A stretch of DNA of 10,220 nt from Actinomycetota bacterium (lineage in GTDB: Bacteria > Actinomycetota > Actinomycetes > Streptosporangiales > Streptosporangiaceae): positions 1 through 10,220 of the forward strand of contig QGUZ01000178.1 in the NCBI GenBank assembly GCA_003242605.1, read 5' to 3'. A program made the position numbers and the translations under genes. Below, in pieces: positions 1-5,449 of this stretch. Each line of letters opens with the position of its first letter. Position 1 is the first letter of the stretch. The notes below the pieces were generated by a model. The model worked only from the letters and a program-made list of their open reading frames with translations, was not told the origin of the DNA and searched no databases.

Positions 1-287
1 TCCCCCGGCCCCCCGGACGGGGCCCGCGGGGCTGGGGGGGCGTCCGGATTGGGGCCCCCGGTTCCCCGCGGCGGGCGGTTCCGCCCCCCAGGCGACCTGC
101 CCGCCCCGGGTCGTCCGTGCCACGGCCCGCTCCGTCCGCCCGGCGGACAGGCCCGGTACGGCGGCGGCCGGGGACCCGGCCTGGCCGCGGCGATGGCGGC
201 CGGCACGGCGATCGATGACCGCCGCGGCCCGCGCGCGGGGCGGCACAGGCCGCGCCGCCCCGCCGTACCGGGCCCGCTCCCCCGGGC
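1..287. other. Gene-free GC-rich leader region
   Basis: No convincing gene is visible. The open frames here are arginine/proline/glycine-rich, lack a ribosome binding site and look like products of high G+C. The stretch holds several potential hairpins. One is GGGCGG-TT-CCGCCC at 73-86; others lie in the C- and G-runs of the first 40 bases. A long-spaced inverted repeat (150-164 and 260-274) is listed separately. The region lies just beyond the stop of the minus-strand desulfurase-like gene, so some of these hairpins may end its transcript. No U-tract follows any of them, so none can be called a classical terminator. Confidence 0.6.
150..274. repeat. 15-base inverted repeat with 95-base spacer
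   Basis: GGCCCGGTACGGCGG at 150-164 is the exact reverse complement of CCGCCGTACCGGGCC at 260-274. The arms are 15 of 15 and are separated by 95 bases. They could form a cruciform or a long-range RNA stem downstream of the desulfurase-like gene, or act as two copies of one protein-binding site in opposite orientation. Related GCCGTACCGG cores occur elsewhere in the window (about 5300 and 7480), so part of the motif may be common in this genome. Confidence 0.55.
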
Positions 288-1493
288 TCAGGGGGTGAGC
301 TCCTCGAGGGCGGCGAGCAGGCGGTCGACGTCGGAGCGGTCGTTGTAGTGCACCAGCCCCGCCCGCACGGCCGAGCCGGCGTCGCGGATGCCGAACGCGC
401 CGGTGACCTCCCAGGCGTAGCAGTGCCCGTCCCACACGTTGATCTTGCGGGCGGCCAGGTGCTCGGCGACCCGGCGCGGGCTGTGGCCGTCGACGGTGAA
501 GTAGACGGTGGCGGTACGGCGGGCCGGGGAGCCGATCAGGTGCACGTGCGGCAGCGCGGCGAGGTGCTCGCACAGGTAGGCGAGCTCGGCCTGCTCGTAG
601 GCCTCGACCGCGGCCATCGAGGCGAGCACGCGGCGGCGGCGCGGCCCGGTGGCCTGCGGGTCCAGCCCGGCCAGGTGGTCGACCGCGGCGGTCACCCCGG
701 CCAGGTCGGCGAACGGCAGCGTGCCGGTCTCGAACCGGTCGGGCACGCGGTCGGGCGCGGAGGCGAGCTTGTCCGGGCGCAGCCGCTCCAGCAGGGCCGG
801 GGCGGCGATCACCGCGCCCACGTGCGGGCCGCACCACTTGTAGGCGCTGGTGGCGTAGAAGTCGGCGCCGAGCGCGGTGACGTCGATCGGGGTGTGCGGG
901 GTGGCGTGCACGCCGTCGACGTACACCAGCGCCCCGGCGTCGTGGGCCTTGCGGGCGATACGCGGCACGTCCGGCATGGTGCCGAGCACGTTGCTGGCGG
1001 CGGTGACCGCGACCAGGCGGGTGCGTTCGGTGATCAGCTCGTCGTACTGGGCGGCGGGCAGCTCGCCGGAGGGCACCTCCACCTCGGCCCAGCGCACCAC
1101 GGCCCCGGCGGCCTCGGCGGCCTGGACCCAGGGGCGCACGTTGGCGTCGTGGTCGAGGCGGGAGACCACGATCTCGTCCCCGGGGCGCCACTCCCGGGCG
1201 AGGGTGCGGGCGAACCGGTAGGTGAGGGTGGTCATGTTGGGGCCGAACACCACCCCGTCGGGATCGCCGCCGACCAGGTCGGCGACCGCGCGGCGGGCCT
1301 CGGCCACGATCGCGTCGGACCGCGCGCTGGCGGCGAACGCCCCGTGGGCGTTGCCGATGCCGGCGGTGTAGGCGGCGACGATGGCGTCGATGACCGGCTG
1401 CGGCATCTGGGTGCCGGCGGCGGCGTCCAGCCACGCCGAACCATCGGACAGTGCGGGATAAAGGGCACGTACCCGGGCGACGTCGAAGCTCAT
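288..1493 (-). CDS. Cysteine desulfurase-like aminotransferase class V
   Basis: This 401-residue protein is a fold-type I PLP enzyme of the class V aminotransferase/cysteine desulfurase-like group. Visible PLP features are the lysine in ATSAYKW (K219), the aspartate in YVDGVHATPH (D193) with H196, H115 in LDHDANV and N168 in AASNVLGT. A cysteine in WDGHCYAWE (C358) sits where SufS/CsdA-type desulfurases carry the catalytic cysteine, and R377 in VRAGLVHYN fits the substrate-carboxylate arginine. The likely reaction is removal of sulfur (or selenium) from cysteine or a related amino acid, in the cytoplasm. No SufBCDU or IscU genes are nearby, so a role in Fe-S assembly is unsupported; it looks like a stand-alone paralogue. 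The ATG at 1493 is chosen because the SFDVARVRALYPAL N-terminus fits the family. Its ribosome binding site is weak (GGGAAA about 10 bases upstream). It is divergent from the carbonic anhydrase gene. Confidence 0.9.
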   Translation of the reverse strand: MSFDVARVRALYPALSDGSAWLDAAAGTQMPQPVIDAIVAAYTAGIGNAHGAFAASARSDAIVAEARRAVADLVGGDPDGVVFGPNMTTLTYRFARTLAREWRPGDEIVVSRLDHDANVRPWVQAAEAAGAVVRWAEVEVPSGELPAAQYDELITERTRLVAVTAASNVLGTMPDVPRIARKAHDAGALVYVDGVHATPHTPIDVTALGADFYATSAYKWCGPHVGAVIAAPALLERLRPDKLASAPDRVPDRFETGTLPFADLAGVTAAVDHLAGLDPQATGPRRRRVLASMAAVEAYEQAELAYLCEHLAALPHVHLIGSPARRTATVYFTVDGHSPRRVAEHLAARKINVWDGHCYAWEVTGAFGIRDAGSAVRAGLVHYNDRSDVDRLLAALEELTP

Positions 1494-1675
1494 GCTTCAT
1501 GATTTCCCGGCCCGGCCGCGCGCCCGCAGGCACCCCCTCCCTACGGCGCACAGCGGCGCGGGCGCGGCGGTGAGACGCGCCGGGGCACGCGGACGCCCGC
1601 GCCGCCACGGGTTTCCGGGCACCGGGTGGCGCGGATTTTTGACATGGGGCGGGCGGTTGCGCTGTGCTCAGGTGC
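1494..1675. promoter_or_regulatory. Divergent intergenic region; TTGACA box for carbonic anhydrase
   Basis: This spacer separates two divergent genes. On the plus strand a perfect TTGACA lies at 1639-1644, inside one of the few T-rich patches here (GATTTTTGACA). With an 18-base spacer it is followed by TGTGCT (1663-1668), a poor -10 match that keeps only T1 and T6. That would place transcription start close to 1675-1676, at the GTG proposed as the start codon, so the carbonic anhydrase mRNA may be leaderless. No equally clear promoter is visible for the minus-strand gene. Confidence 0.4.
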
Positions 1676-2197
1676 GTGACCGCGTTCGACGATCTTCTCG
1701 CCGCCAACGCCGAGTACGCCGCCGCGTTTGAGCACTCCGGCCTGACCGGCAAGGCCGCACGCGGGCTGGCGGTGGTGACCTGCATGGACTCGCGCATCGA
1801 CCCGCTGGGCCTGCTGGGGCTGCGGCCGGGGGACGCCAAGATCCTGCGCAACGCGGGCGCGCGCGTCACCGACGACGTGCTGCGTACCCTGGTGCTGGCG
1901 GTGTTCCTGCTGGGCGTCGAACGCGTGCTGGTGATGCCGCACACCGACTGCGGGATGACCAAGGTCACCGACGCGGACGTGCACGAGCTCACCGCCCGCC
2001 GCGGCGTGGACACCCGCAGCCTCGACTTCCACACGATCCCCGACCAGGAGAAGGCGCTGCGCCACGACCTGGTCAAGATCCGCAGCTGCCCGTTCCTGCC
2101 GCCGGGCATGCCGGTCGGCGGCGCCGTCTACGACGTGCGCACCGGCAGGCTCCAGCCGGTCGACCTGGGCGCATCGTTCAGCAGCGCCCCGGCCTGA
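1676..2197 (+). CDS. Beta-class carbonic anhydrase
   Basis: This cytoplasmic zinc enzyme should interconvert CO2 and bicarbonate. From the GTG at 1676 it has 173 residues, close to the short actinobacterial beta-carbonic anhydrases such as mycobacterial Rv1284. The signature is complete: CMDSR supplies zinc ligand C36 and the D38/R40 dyad, and HTDCGM supplies ligands H89 and C92. RNAG at 58-61 and VTDDVLRTL at 64-72 are also family-typical, as is the C-terminal GAVYDVRTGRL segment. A GTG at 1664 is in frame, but the 1676 start gives the usual N-terminus (xTAFDDLLAANAEYA) and coincides with the predicted transcription start. Only a weak AGG precedes it, fitting leaderless translation. It stands alone and may supply bicarbonate for carboxylation. 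The last codons are echoed by a diverged repeat 236 bases downstream. Confidence 0.92.
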   Translation: MTAFDDLLAANAEYAAAFEHSGLTGKAARGLAVVTCMDSRIDPLGLLGLRPGDAKILRNAGARVTDDVLRTLVLAVFLLGVERVLVMPHTDCGMTKVTDADVHELTARRGVDTRSLDFHTIPDQEKALRHDLVKIRSCPFLPPGMPVGGAVYDVRTGRLQPVDLGASFSSAPA

Positions 2198-2263
2198 CCC
2201 GGCCTCGGCCCGCCCGCCCGGGCGGCGCGGCCACGCCCCGCCCGGGCGAGATGCGGGGGCGCC

Positions 2264-2280
2264 GGCCGTTCGAGACGGCC
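2264..2280 (+). terminator. Hairpin after carbonic anhydrase gene
   Basis: GGCCGT (2264-2269) pairs with ACGGCC (2275-2280) across a 5-base loop, 66 bases past the carbonic anhydrase stop. No U-tract follows, as is common in very GC-rich actinobacteria, so a terminator role is only plausible. Confidence 0.35.
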
Positions 2281-2306
2281 CTGCACGGCGGCACAACGAC
2301 GCGCGG

Positions 2307-2339
2307 CCTCACCCCGGGCGGGTGAGGGGCACCTCACCC
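2307..2339. terminator. Three-arm alternative hairpin, possible bidirectional terminator
   Basis: CCTCACCC (2307-2314), GGGTGAGG (2320-2327) and CCTCACCC (2332-2339) are separated by 5 and 4 bases. The central arm can pair perfectly over 8 bases with either flank, giving two mutually exclusive stems. The element lies between convergent genes and would form on either transcript, so a bidirectional terminator is the simplest reading. No U-tract is present. Confidence 0.5.
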
Positions 2340-2645
2340 TTCGCGGCCACCCTTGGCGTCCTCGCGCCACACACCCGCCGGCAGGCTTGAGCCGACCGGC
2401 CTGGGCGCATCGTTCGGCAGCGCCCGGACCCGACCCGGGCGTCCGGCAACGCGAGCCGTACCGCCGCACCTTTCGCTACCCGCCGCCACGATCCAGACCC
2501 GGTGGGCCGCCCGGATGGTGGGCGGGGTGAGCGAGAGGCGGGCCGGGCGGGTGCGCGCCGGTCGCCTGCGGGTCCGCGCCCATCCGGGCGGGTGCAGCCG
2601 TGCGGCGCGCAGGGTACGGCCGGGCCCGGCCACGGCCGGCGACGG

Positions 2646-3761
2646 TCAGGACCGGCCGGCGCGCAGCTCGGCGGCGACGGCGCGCTCCCGCAGCTGCGCG
2701 GCCTCGGCGCGGGCGGCGGTGAGCTGTTCGCGCAGGTCGCGGACGAGGGCCTGGTGCACCGACAGCTCCGCGCGCAGCCGGTCGCGTTCGGCCTCGGCCT
2801 CGCGGGCGCGCCGCTCGGCGGCCTCGGCGCGGGCGGCGGCCTCGCGCTCTGCCTTGGCCGCCTGCGCCTCGGCCATCTCGGCGCGGGCGCGGGCCGCGGC
2901 GGCGTCGGCGAGCGCCTCGGCGCGGGCCAGCTCGGCGGCCTCGGCGCGGGCGATGGCCTTGCGCCGTTCGGCCTCGGCGGTCTCCGCGCGGGCCTGGGCG
3001 GCGGCGGTGGCGCGGCCGGCCTGCTCGGCGGCGCGGCGGGCGTGCTCGGCGCCGTCGTGGGCGCGGCCGCTTTGGGAGCGGGCCTGCTCGGCGGCCTCCA
3101 TCGCGCGGCGGGCGCGCTCCTCGGCGGCGCGGACCTGGGCGAGCGCCTGGTCGACGCGGTCGGCGAGCTCGCGCACGGCCTGGTCGCGGGCCTGCTCGGC
3201 AAGCTCGGCGCGGCGCAGGGCCCGCTCGGCCGCGGCCTGGGCGCGGCGTTCGGTGGCGGCGGCCTCGCGCAGCGCGGCGAGCGCCTGCTCCCGGGCGGTC
3301 TCGGCGTCGGCGAGGGCGGCGTCGCGTTCGGCGATCGCCGCCTCGGCCTCGCGGCGGGCGGCCTCGGCGGCCTGGCGGGCGATCCGAACCTGCTCGGCGG
3401 CCTGCTCGCGTTCCGCCCAGGCGGCGGCGACGCGGGCGGCGGCCTCGGCCTTCACCGCGCTGATCTTGGCTTCGACGCCGGCCGGGCTGAGCTCCTGCTG
3501 CAGCGCGGCGGCGAGCGGGGCGATCGCGGCGGCGAGGCCCTTTTCCATGCGCTCGTACAGCTCCTCGGCGCGGGCGAGCGCGCCCTCGAGGCCGGGGGCG
3601 GCGCGGCGGAGCTCGCGCTCGCGTTTGGCGGCGGCCTGGCAGCCCTTGTCGGGGCAGTAGGCGCGGCGGCGTCCGCGGCCGCCGCGCTGCTCGATCGGCG
3701 CGCCGCAGTACCGGCAGGGGGTGATCACGGGTGCCCGGTCACCGTCTCCACGCGACGACAT
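2646..3761 (-). CDS. Zinc-ribbon/coiled-coil protein, possible DNA organiser
   Basis: I do not recognise a named family. From the ATG at 3761 it has 371 residues. Residues 16-41 carry CRYC-X16-CPDKGC (C16, C19, C36, C41), a probable zinc ribbon of the CxYCG...RRxYC style, followed by a basic stretch AAAKRERELRR. From about residue 55 to the end it is almost entirely Ala, Glu, Arg and Gln with heptad- or hendecad-like AEAARAE patterns and very few helix breakers, so a long coiled coil is expected. No signal peptide or membrane segment is visible. The plan, a small N-terminal putative DNA-binding module plus a long coiled coil, recalls KfrA-type proteins, though the N-terminal domain differs. 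A TTG at 3770 is in frame; the ATG is preferred because a good -10 box ends 7 bases before it, giving a leaderless mRNA. The adjacent palindromes suggest autoregulation or DNA organisation, which is inference. Confidence 0.8.
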   Translation of the reverse strand: MSSRGDGDRAPVITPCRYCGAPIEQRGGRGRRRAYCPDKGCQAAAKRERELRRAAPGLEGALARAEELYERMEKGLAAAIAPLAAALQQELSPAGVEAKISAVKAEAAARVAAAWAEREQAAEQVRIARQAAEAARREAEAAIAERDAALADAETAREQALAALREAAATERRAQAAAERALRRAELAEQARDQAVRELADRVDQALAQVRAAEERARRAMEAAEQARSQSGRAHDGAEHARRAAEQAGRATAAAQARAETAEAERRKAIARAEAAELARAEALADAAAARARAEMAEAQAAKAEREAAARAEAAERRAREAEAERDRLRAELSVHQALVRDLREQLTAARAEAAQLRERAVAAELRAGRS

Positions 3762-3806
3762 GACCCGCAATTTAGCATTTGGAATTTCTGGAAATTGAAA
3801 TTAAAG
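3762..3806 (-). promoter_or_regulatory. AT-rich promoter island of coiled-coil gene
   Basis: Positions 3769-3806 have only about 9 G/C in 38 bases, in sharp contrast to the surroundings. On the minus strand TAAATT (3774 to 3769) is a good TANNNT -10 box. It ends 7 bases before the ATG at 3761, so the transcript should start at or next to the start codon. The -35 element is poor (a TTCAAT-like sequence near 3794-3799). A palindrome AATTTC-TG-GAAATT (3783-3796) lies over the spacer and -35 region, and GAAATT repeats at 3797-3802. This looks like an operator inside a leaderless promoter. Confidence 0.55.
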
Positions 3807-3824
3807 GCCTGGCCGGATGCGGCC

Positions 3825-3918
3825 ATCCGGGCAGCGGGTGCCCGGATTCGCCGCAGGTGATCAGGGCAGCCGCTGCCCGGATTCGGGGCGCGGTGATCCG
3901 GGCAGTGACCGCCCGGAT
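3825..3918. repeat. Array of three 23-base palindromes
   Basis: Three inverted repeats share the plan ATCCGGGCA-N5-TGCCCGGAT. Unit 1 (3825-3847) has perfect 9-base arms. Unit 2 (3860-3882) has one mismatch in the left arm (ATCAGGGCA). Unit 3 (3896-3918) has one in the right arm (CGCCCGGAT). Starts are 35 and 36 bases apart, arms and 5-base spacer lengths are constant, and the spacer sequences differ. Units 2 and 3 share the preceding GGTG. A further half-site, TGGCCGGAT, lies at 3810-3818. The array sits between the divergent coiled-coil and P450 genes. Repeated operators or a centromere-like binding array are the likely roles; the cognate protein is unknown. Confidence 0.85.
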
Positions 3919-3972
3919 TTACGGTGGTGGCCCGCGGTGATGGCCCGCCACGCCACGCCCAGGGCGGCGCAA

Positions 3973-4022
3973 AACTTGCCTGATGCGCATTGATGCATGT
4001 CGTGCAACTTGCCGGATATGTC
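3973..4022 (+). promoter_or_regulatory. Candidate P450 promoter with direct repeats
   Basis: AACTTGCCTGAT (3973-3984) and AACTTGCCGGAT (4006-4017) are direct repeats 33 bases apart. Between them TGATGC occurs at 3981 and 3991, one helical turn apart, overlapping the palindromes ATGCGCAT (3983-3990) and ATGCAT (3993-3998). A possible promoter is TTGATG (3990-3995) with a GGATAT-like -10 near 4014-4019, which would put the start at about 4025 and give a leader of about 55 bases. The -10 match is weak. The symmetric elements could be the operator of the downstream TetR regulator. Confidence 0.4.
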
Positions 4023-4041
4023 CATCGGTGGTGCCGGAACC

Positions 4042-4059
4042 CGCCCGCACCTGCGGGCG
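4042..4059 (+). promoter_or_regulatory. Hairpin just upstream of P450 ribosome binding site
   Basis: CGCCCGCA (4042-4049) and TGCGGGCG (4052-4059) are perfect 8-base arms with a 2-base centre. In RNA this gives a stem of about seven pairs capped by ACCU. It ends only 3 bases before the Shine-Dalgarno sequence AGGAAAGGGG (4063-4072), which lies 7 bases from the P450 ATG. It could protect or modulate the start site in RNA, or serve as a DNA operator. Confidence 0.5.
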
Positions 4060-4079
4060 ATCAGGAAAGGGGCGTGGTG

Positions 4080-5381
4080 ATGACCAGCACCGGCGACCGG
4101 ACGCAGACCACCCAGGCGAGCAGATCCCCCACCGAGATGCGCCTGCTGCTCGAGCAGGACCTGCTGGAACGCAGCGGCGACGACCCCTTCGGCCCGCCGC
4201 CCGGCCTGCTGCGGCGGCGCGGCCGGGGCCCGGTGCAGCGGCTGACGCTGCGCAACGGCGCCCCCGCCTGGCTCGTCACCGGCCTGGACGAGGCCCGCAC
4301 CGTGCTGTCCGACCCGCGGTTCAGCGCCGACCGGGTCCGCCACCCCGACGCCACCAGCCTGACCCCGCGGCAGGCGCGGGCCTTCGCCGCCACCGGCGTC
4401 GCCCCGGCCCCGCCGCAGGTCGGGCACCGCACCGACGGCATGTTCGTGTTCATGGACCCGCCCGAGCACACCCGGCTGCGCAGGCTGCTCACCGGCCAGT
4501 TCACCCTGCGGCGGATGAAGGCGCTGGAGTCCCGCATCCGGCAGATCGCGGCCGAGCTGATCGCCGCGATGACCGCGGCCGGCACCGAAGCCGACCTGGT
4601 GCCCGCCTACGCGCAGCCGATCCCCTCACTGGTGATCTGCGAGCTGCTCGGCGTCGACCCGGCCGACCGGGCCGGCTTCCAGGAGCGCACCGCGATCTCC
4701 CTCAACACCCGGGCGAGCGAGGAGGAACGCGCCCGCGCCGCGGCGCAGATGCACGCCTTCATCACCGAGCTGGTCGCGGCCAAGCGGGCCCGCCCGGCCG
4801 ACGACCTGCTGTCGGGGCTGGTGCACGAGGCCGACCCGCCGCTCACCGACGCGCAGCTGACCGACATCGCCCTGCTGCTGCTCGCCGCCGGGCACGAGAC
4901 CACCGCCAACATGCTCGGGCTCGGCGCGTTCGCGCTGCTGGAGCACCCCGACCAGCTCGCCGCGCTGCGCGCCGACCCCGCGCTGCTGGAGACCGCGGTG
5001 GAGGAGCTGCTGCGCTACCTGTCGATCATCCAGATGGGGGTGTCCCGGGTCGCCGTGGAGGCGGTCACCCTCGCCGGCGTGACCATTCCCGCCGGCGGCA
5101 CGGTGATCATCGCCACGCCGGAGGCGAACCGCGACCCCCGCCACTGGGCCGACCCCGACCGGCTCGACGTGCGCCGGCCGCGCACCGCCCACCTGGCGTT
5201 CGGCCACGGCGTGCACCAGTGCCTGGGCCAGCAGCTGGCGCGGGTGGAGCTGCAGGTCGGCCTGGGCGAGCTGATCACCCGGCTGCCGGGCCTGCGGCTG
5301 GCCGTACCGGCCGACCGGGTGCCGCTCCGCAATGAGATGCTGATATTCGGCGTGCACGCGCTGCCCGTGACGTGGGCCTGA
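4080..5381 (+). CDS. Cytochrome P450, CYP105/CYP107-like
   Basis: This 433-residue soluble bacterial P450 should carry out a haem-dependent monooxygenation, probably in specialised metabolism or xenobiotic handling. It has the full signature set: the C-helix region FMDPPEHTRLRR (haem contacts), the I-helix AGHETT (270-275), the K-helix ExxR in EELLRY (E309, R312) and the cysteine loop FGHGVHQCLG (374-383) with haem-ligand C381. The sequence EELLRYLSIIQMGVSRVAVE is typical of CYP105/107 relatives, and the length is slightly above the usual 400-410 because of an extended N-terminus. No membrane anchor is present. The ATG at 4080 is chosen because AGGAAAGGGG lies 7 bases upstream; two GTG codons precede it in frame. 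No ferredoxin or reductase gene is present, so redox partners must come from elsewhere. It leads a probable operon with a TetR gene 68 bases downstream. The substrate cannot be told. Confidence 0.95.
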   Translation: MTSTGDRTQTTQASRSPTEMRLLLEQDLLERSGDDPFGPPPGLLRRRGRGPVQRLTLRNGAPAWLVTGLDEARTVLSDPRFSADRVRHPDATSLTPRQARAFAATGVAPAPPQVGHRTDGMFVFMDPPEHTRLRRLLTGQFTLRRMKALESRIRQIAAELIAAMTAAGTEADLVPAYAQPIPSLVICELLGVDPADRAGFQERTAISLNTRASEEERARAAAQMHAFITELVAAKRARPADDLLSGLVHEADPPLTDAQLTDIALLLLAAGHETTANMLGLGAFALLEHPDQLAALRADPALLETAVEELLRYLSIIQMGVSRVAVEAVTLAGVTIPAGGTVIIATPEANRDPRHWADPDRLDVRRPRTAHLAFGHGVHQCLGQQLARVELQVGLGELITRLPGLRLAVPADRVPLRNEMLIFGVHALPVTWA

Positions 5382-5449
5382 CCACCCCGGCCGGCGGGCC
5401 CGGGGCGGCGGCGCGCCGGCCGGCAGCAGGCCGACAGAAGGGACCCGTC

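Larger units (their letters stand above)
2142..2438. repeat. 61-base imperfect direct repeat at carbonic anhydrase 3' end
   Basis: Positions 2142-2202, the last 18 sense codons of the carbonic anhydrase gene plus its stop and 5 bases beyond, recur at 2378-2438. By hand alignment 52 of 61 bases match without gaps. The shared core includes CCTGGGCGCATCGTTC. In the second copy the frame would read AGRLEPTGLGASFGSA against TGRLQPVDLGASFSSA in the gene, but the stop is lost and no upstream similarity is seen. Most differences change the amino acid, so the copy does not look maintained as protein. It may be a relic of a tandem gene duplication, or a dispersed repeat that overlaps the gene end. Confidence 0.75.
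2198..2645. other. Gene-free region between convergent genes
   Basis: This 448-base spacer separates the ends of the carbonic anhydrase gene (plus) and the coiled-coil gene (minus). No believable coding frame was found. It holds a GGCCGT-TCGAG-ACGGCC hairpin (2264-2280), the three-arm hairpin system (2307-2339) and the second copy of the 61-base repeat (2378-2438). The remainder is GC-rich sequence without recognisable signals. Its length is unusual for a convergent gap in a region this compact, and it may be a site of past deletion or insertion. Confidence 0.6.

Noticed and set aside
348..1502. 384-codon plus-strand frame opposite the desulfurase-like gene
   Set aside because: It is Gly/Val/His/Arg-rich with no motif. 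The opposite strand encodes a complete PLP enzyme.
2142..2438. Attachment-site pair of an integrated mobile element
   Set aside because: Only 175 bases lie between the copies, no integrase or tRNA is present and identity is only about 85%. At most it could be a decayed relic, so it is kept as a repeat.
2378..2438. Carbonic anhydrase pseudogene
   Set aside because: Only the last 18 or so codons resemble the gene. None of the catalytic region is present upstream, so calling it a pseudogene would overstate the evidence.
2353..3860. Long plus-strand open frames antisense to the coiled-coil gene (435 and 452 codons)
   Set aside because: They are Gly/Ala/Ser/Arg-rich mirror translations of a repetitive GC-rich coiled-coil gene, lack an RBS and have no domain-like features. 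The minus-strand frame has a zinc-ribbon motif and a promoter.
3825..3918. CRISPR-like array because of 35-36-base periodicity
   Set aside because: Units are palindromic operators separated by only about 12-13 bases, there are only three, and no cas genes are present.
3983..5335. 450-codon plus-strand frame overlapping the P450 gene
   Set aside because: The overlapping frame gives Arg/Pro/Ala-rich sequence without motifs, while the other frame contains every P450 signature and a good ribosome binding site.
5382..5449. Small ferredoxin gene expected after a CYP105-like P450
   Set aside because: The 68-base gap is too short and no CxxxxxC-type ferredoxin motif occurs in any frame nearby.
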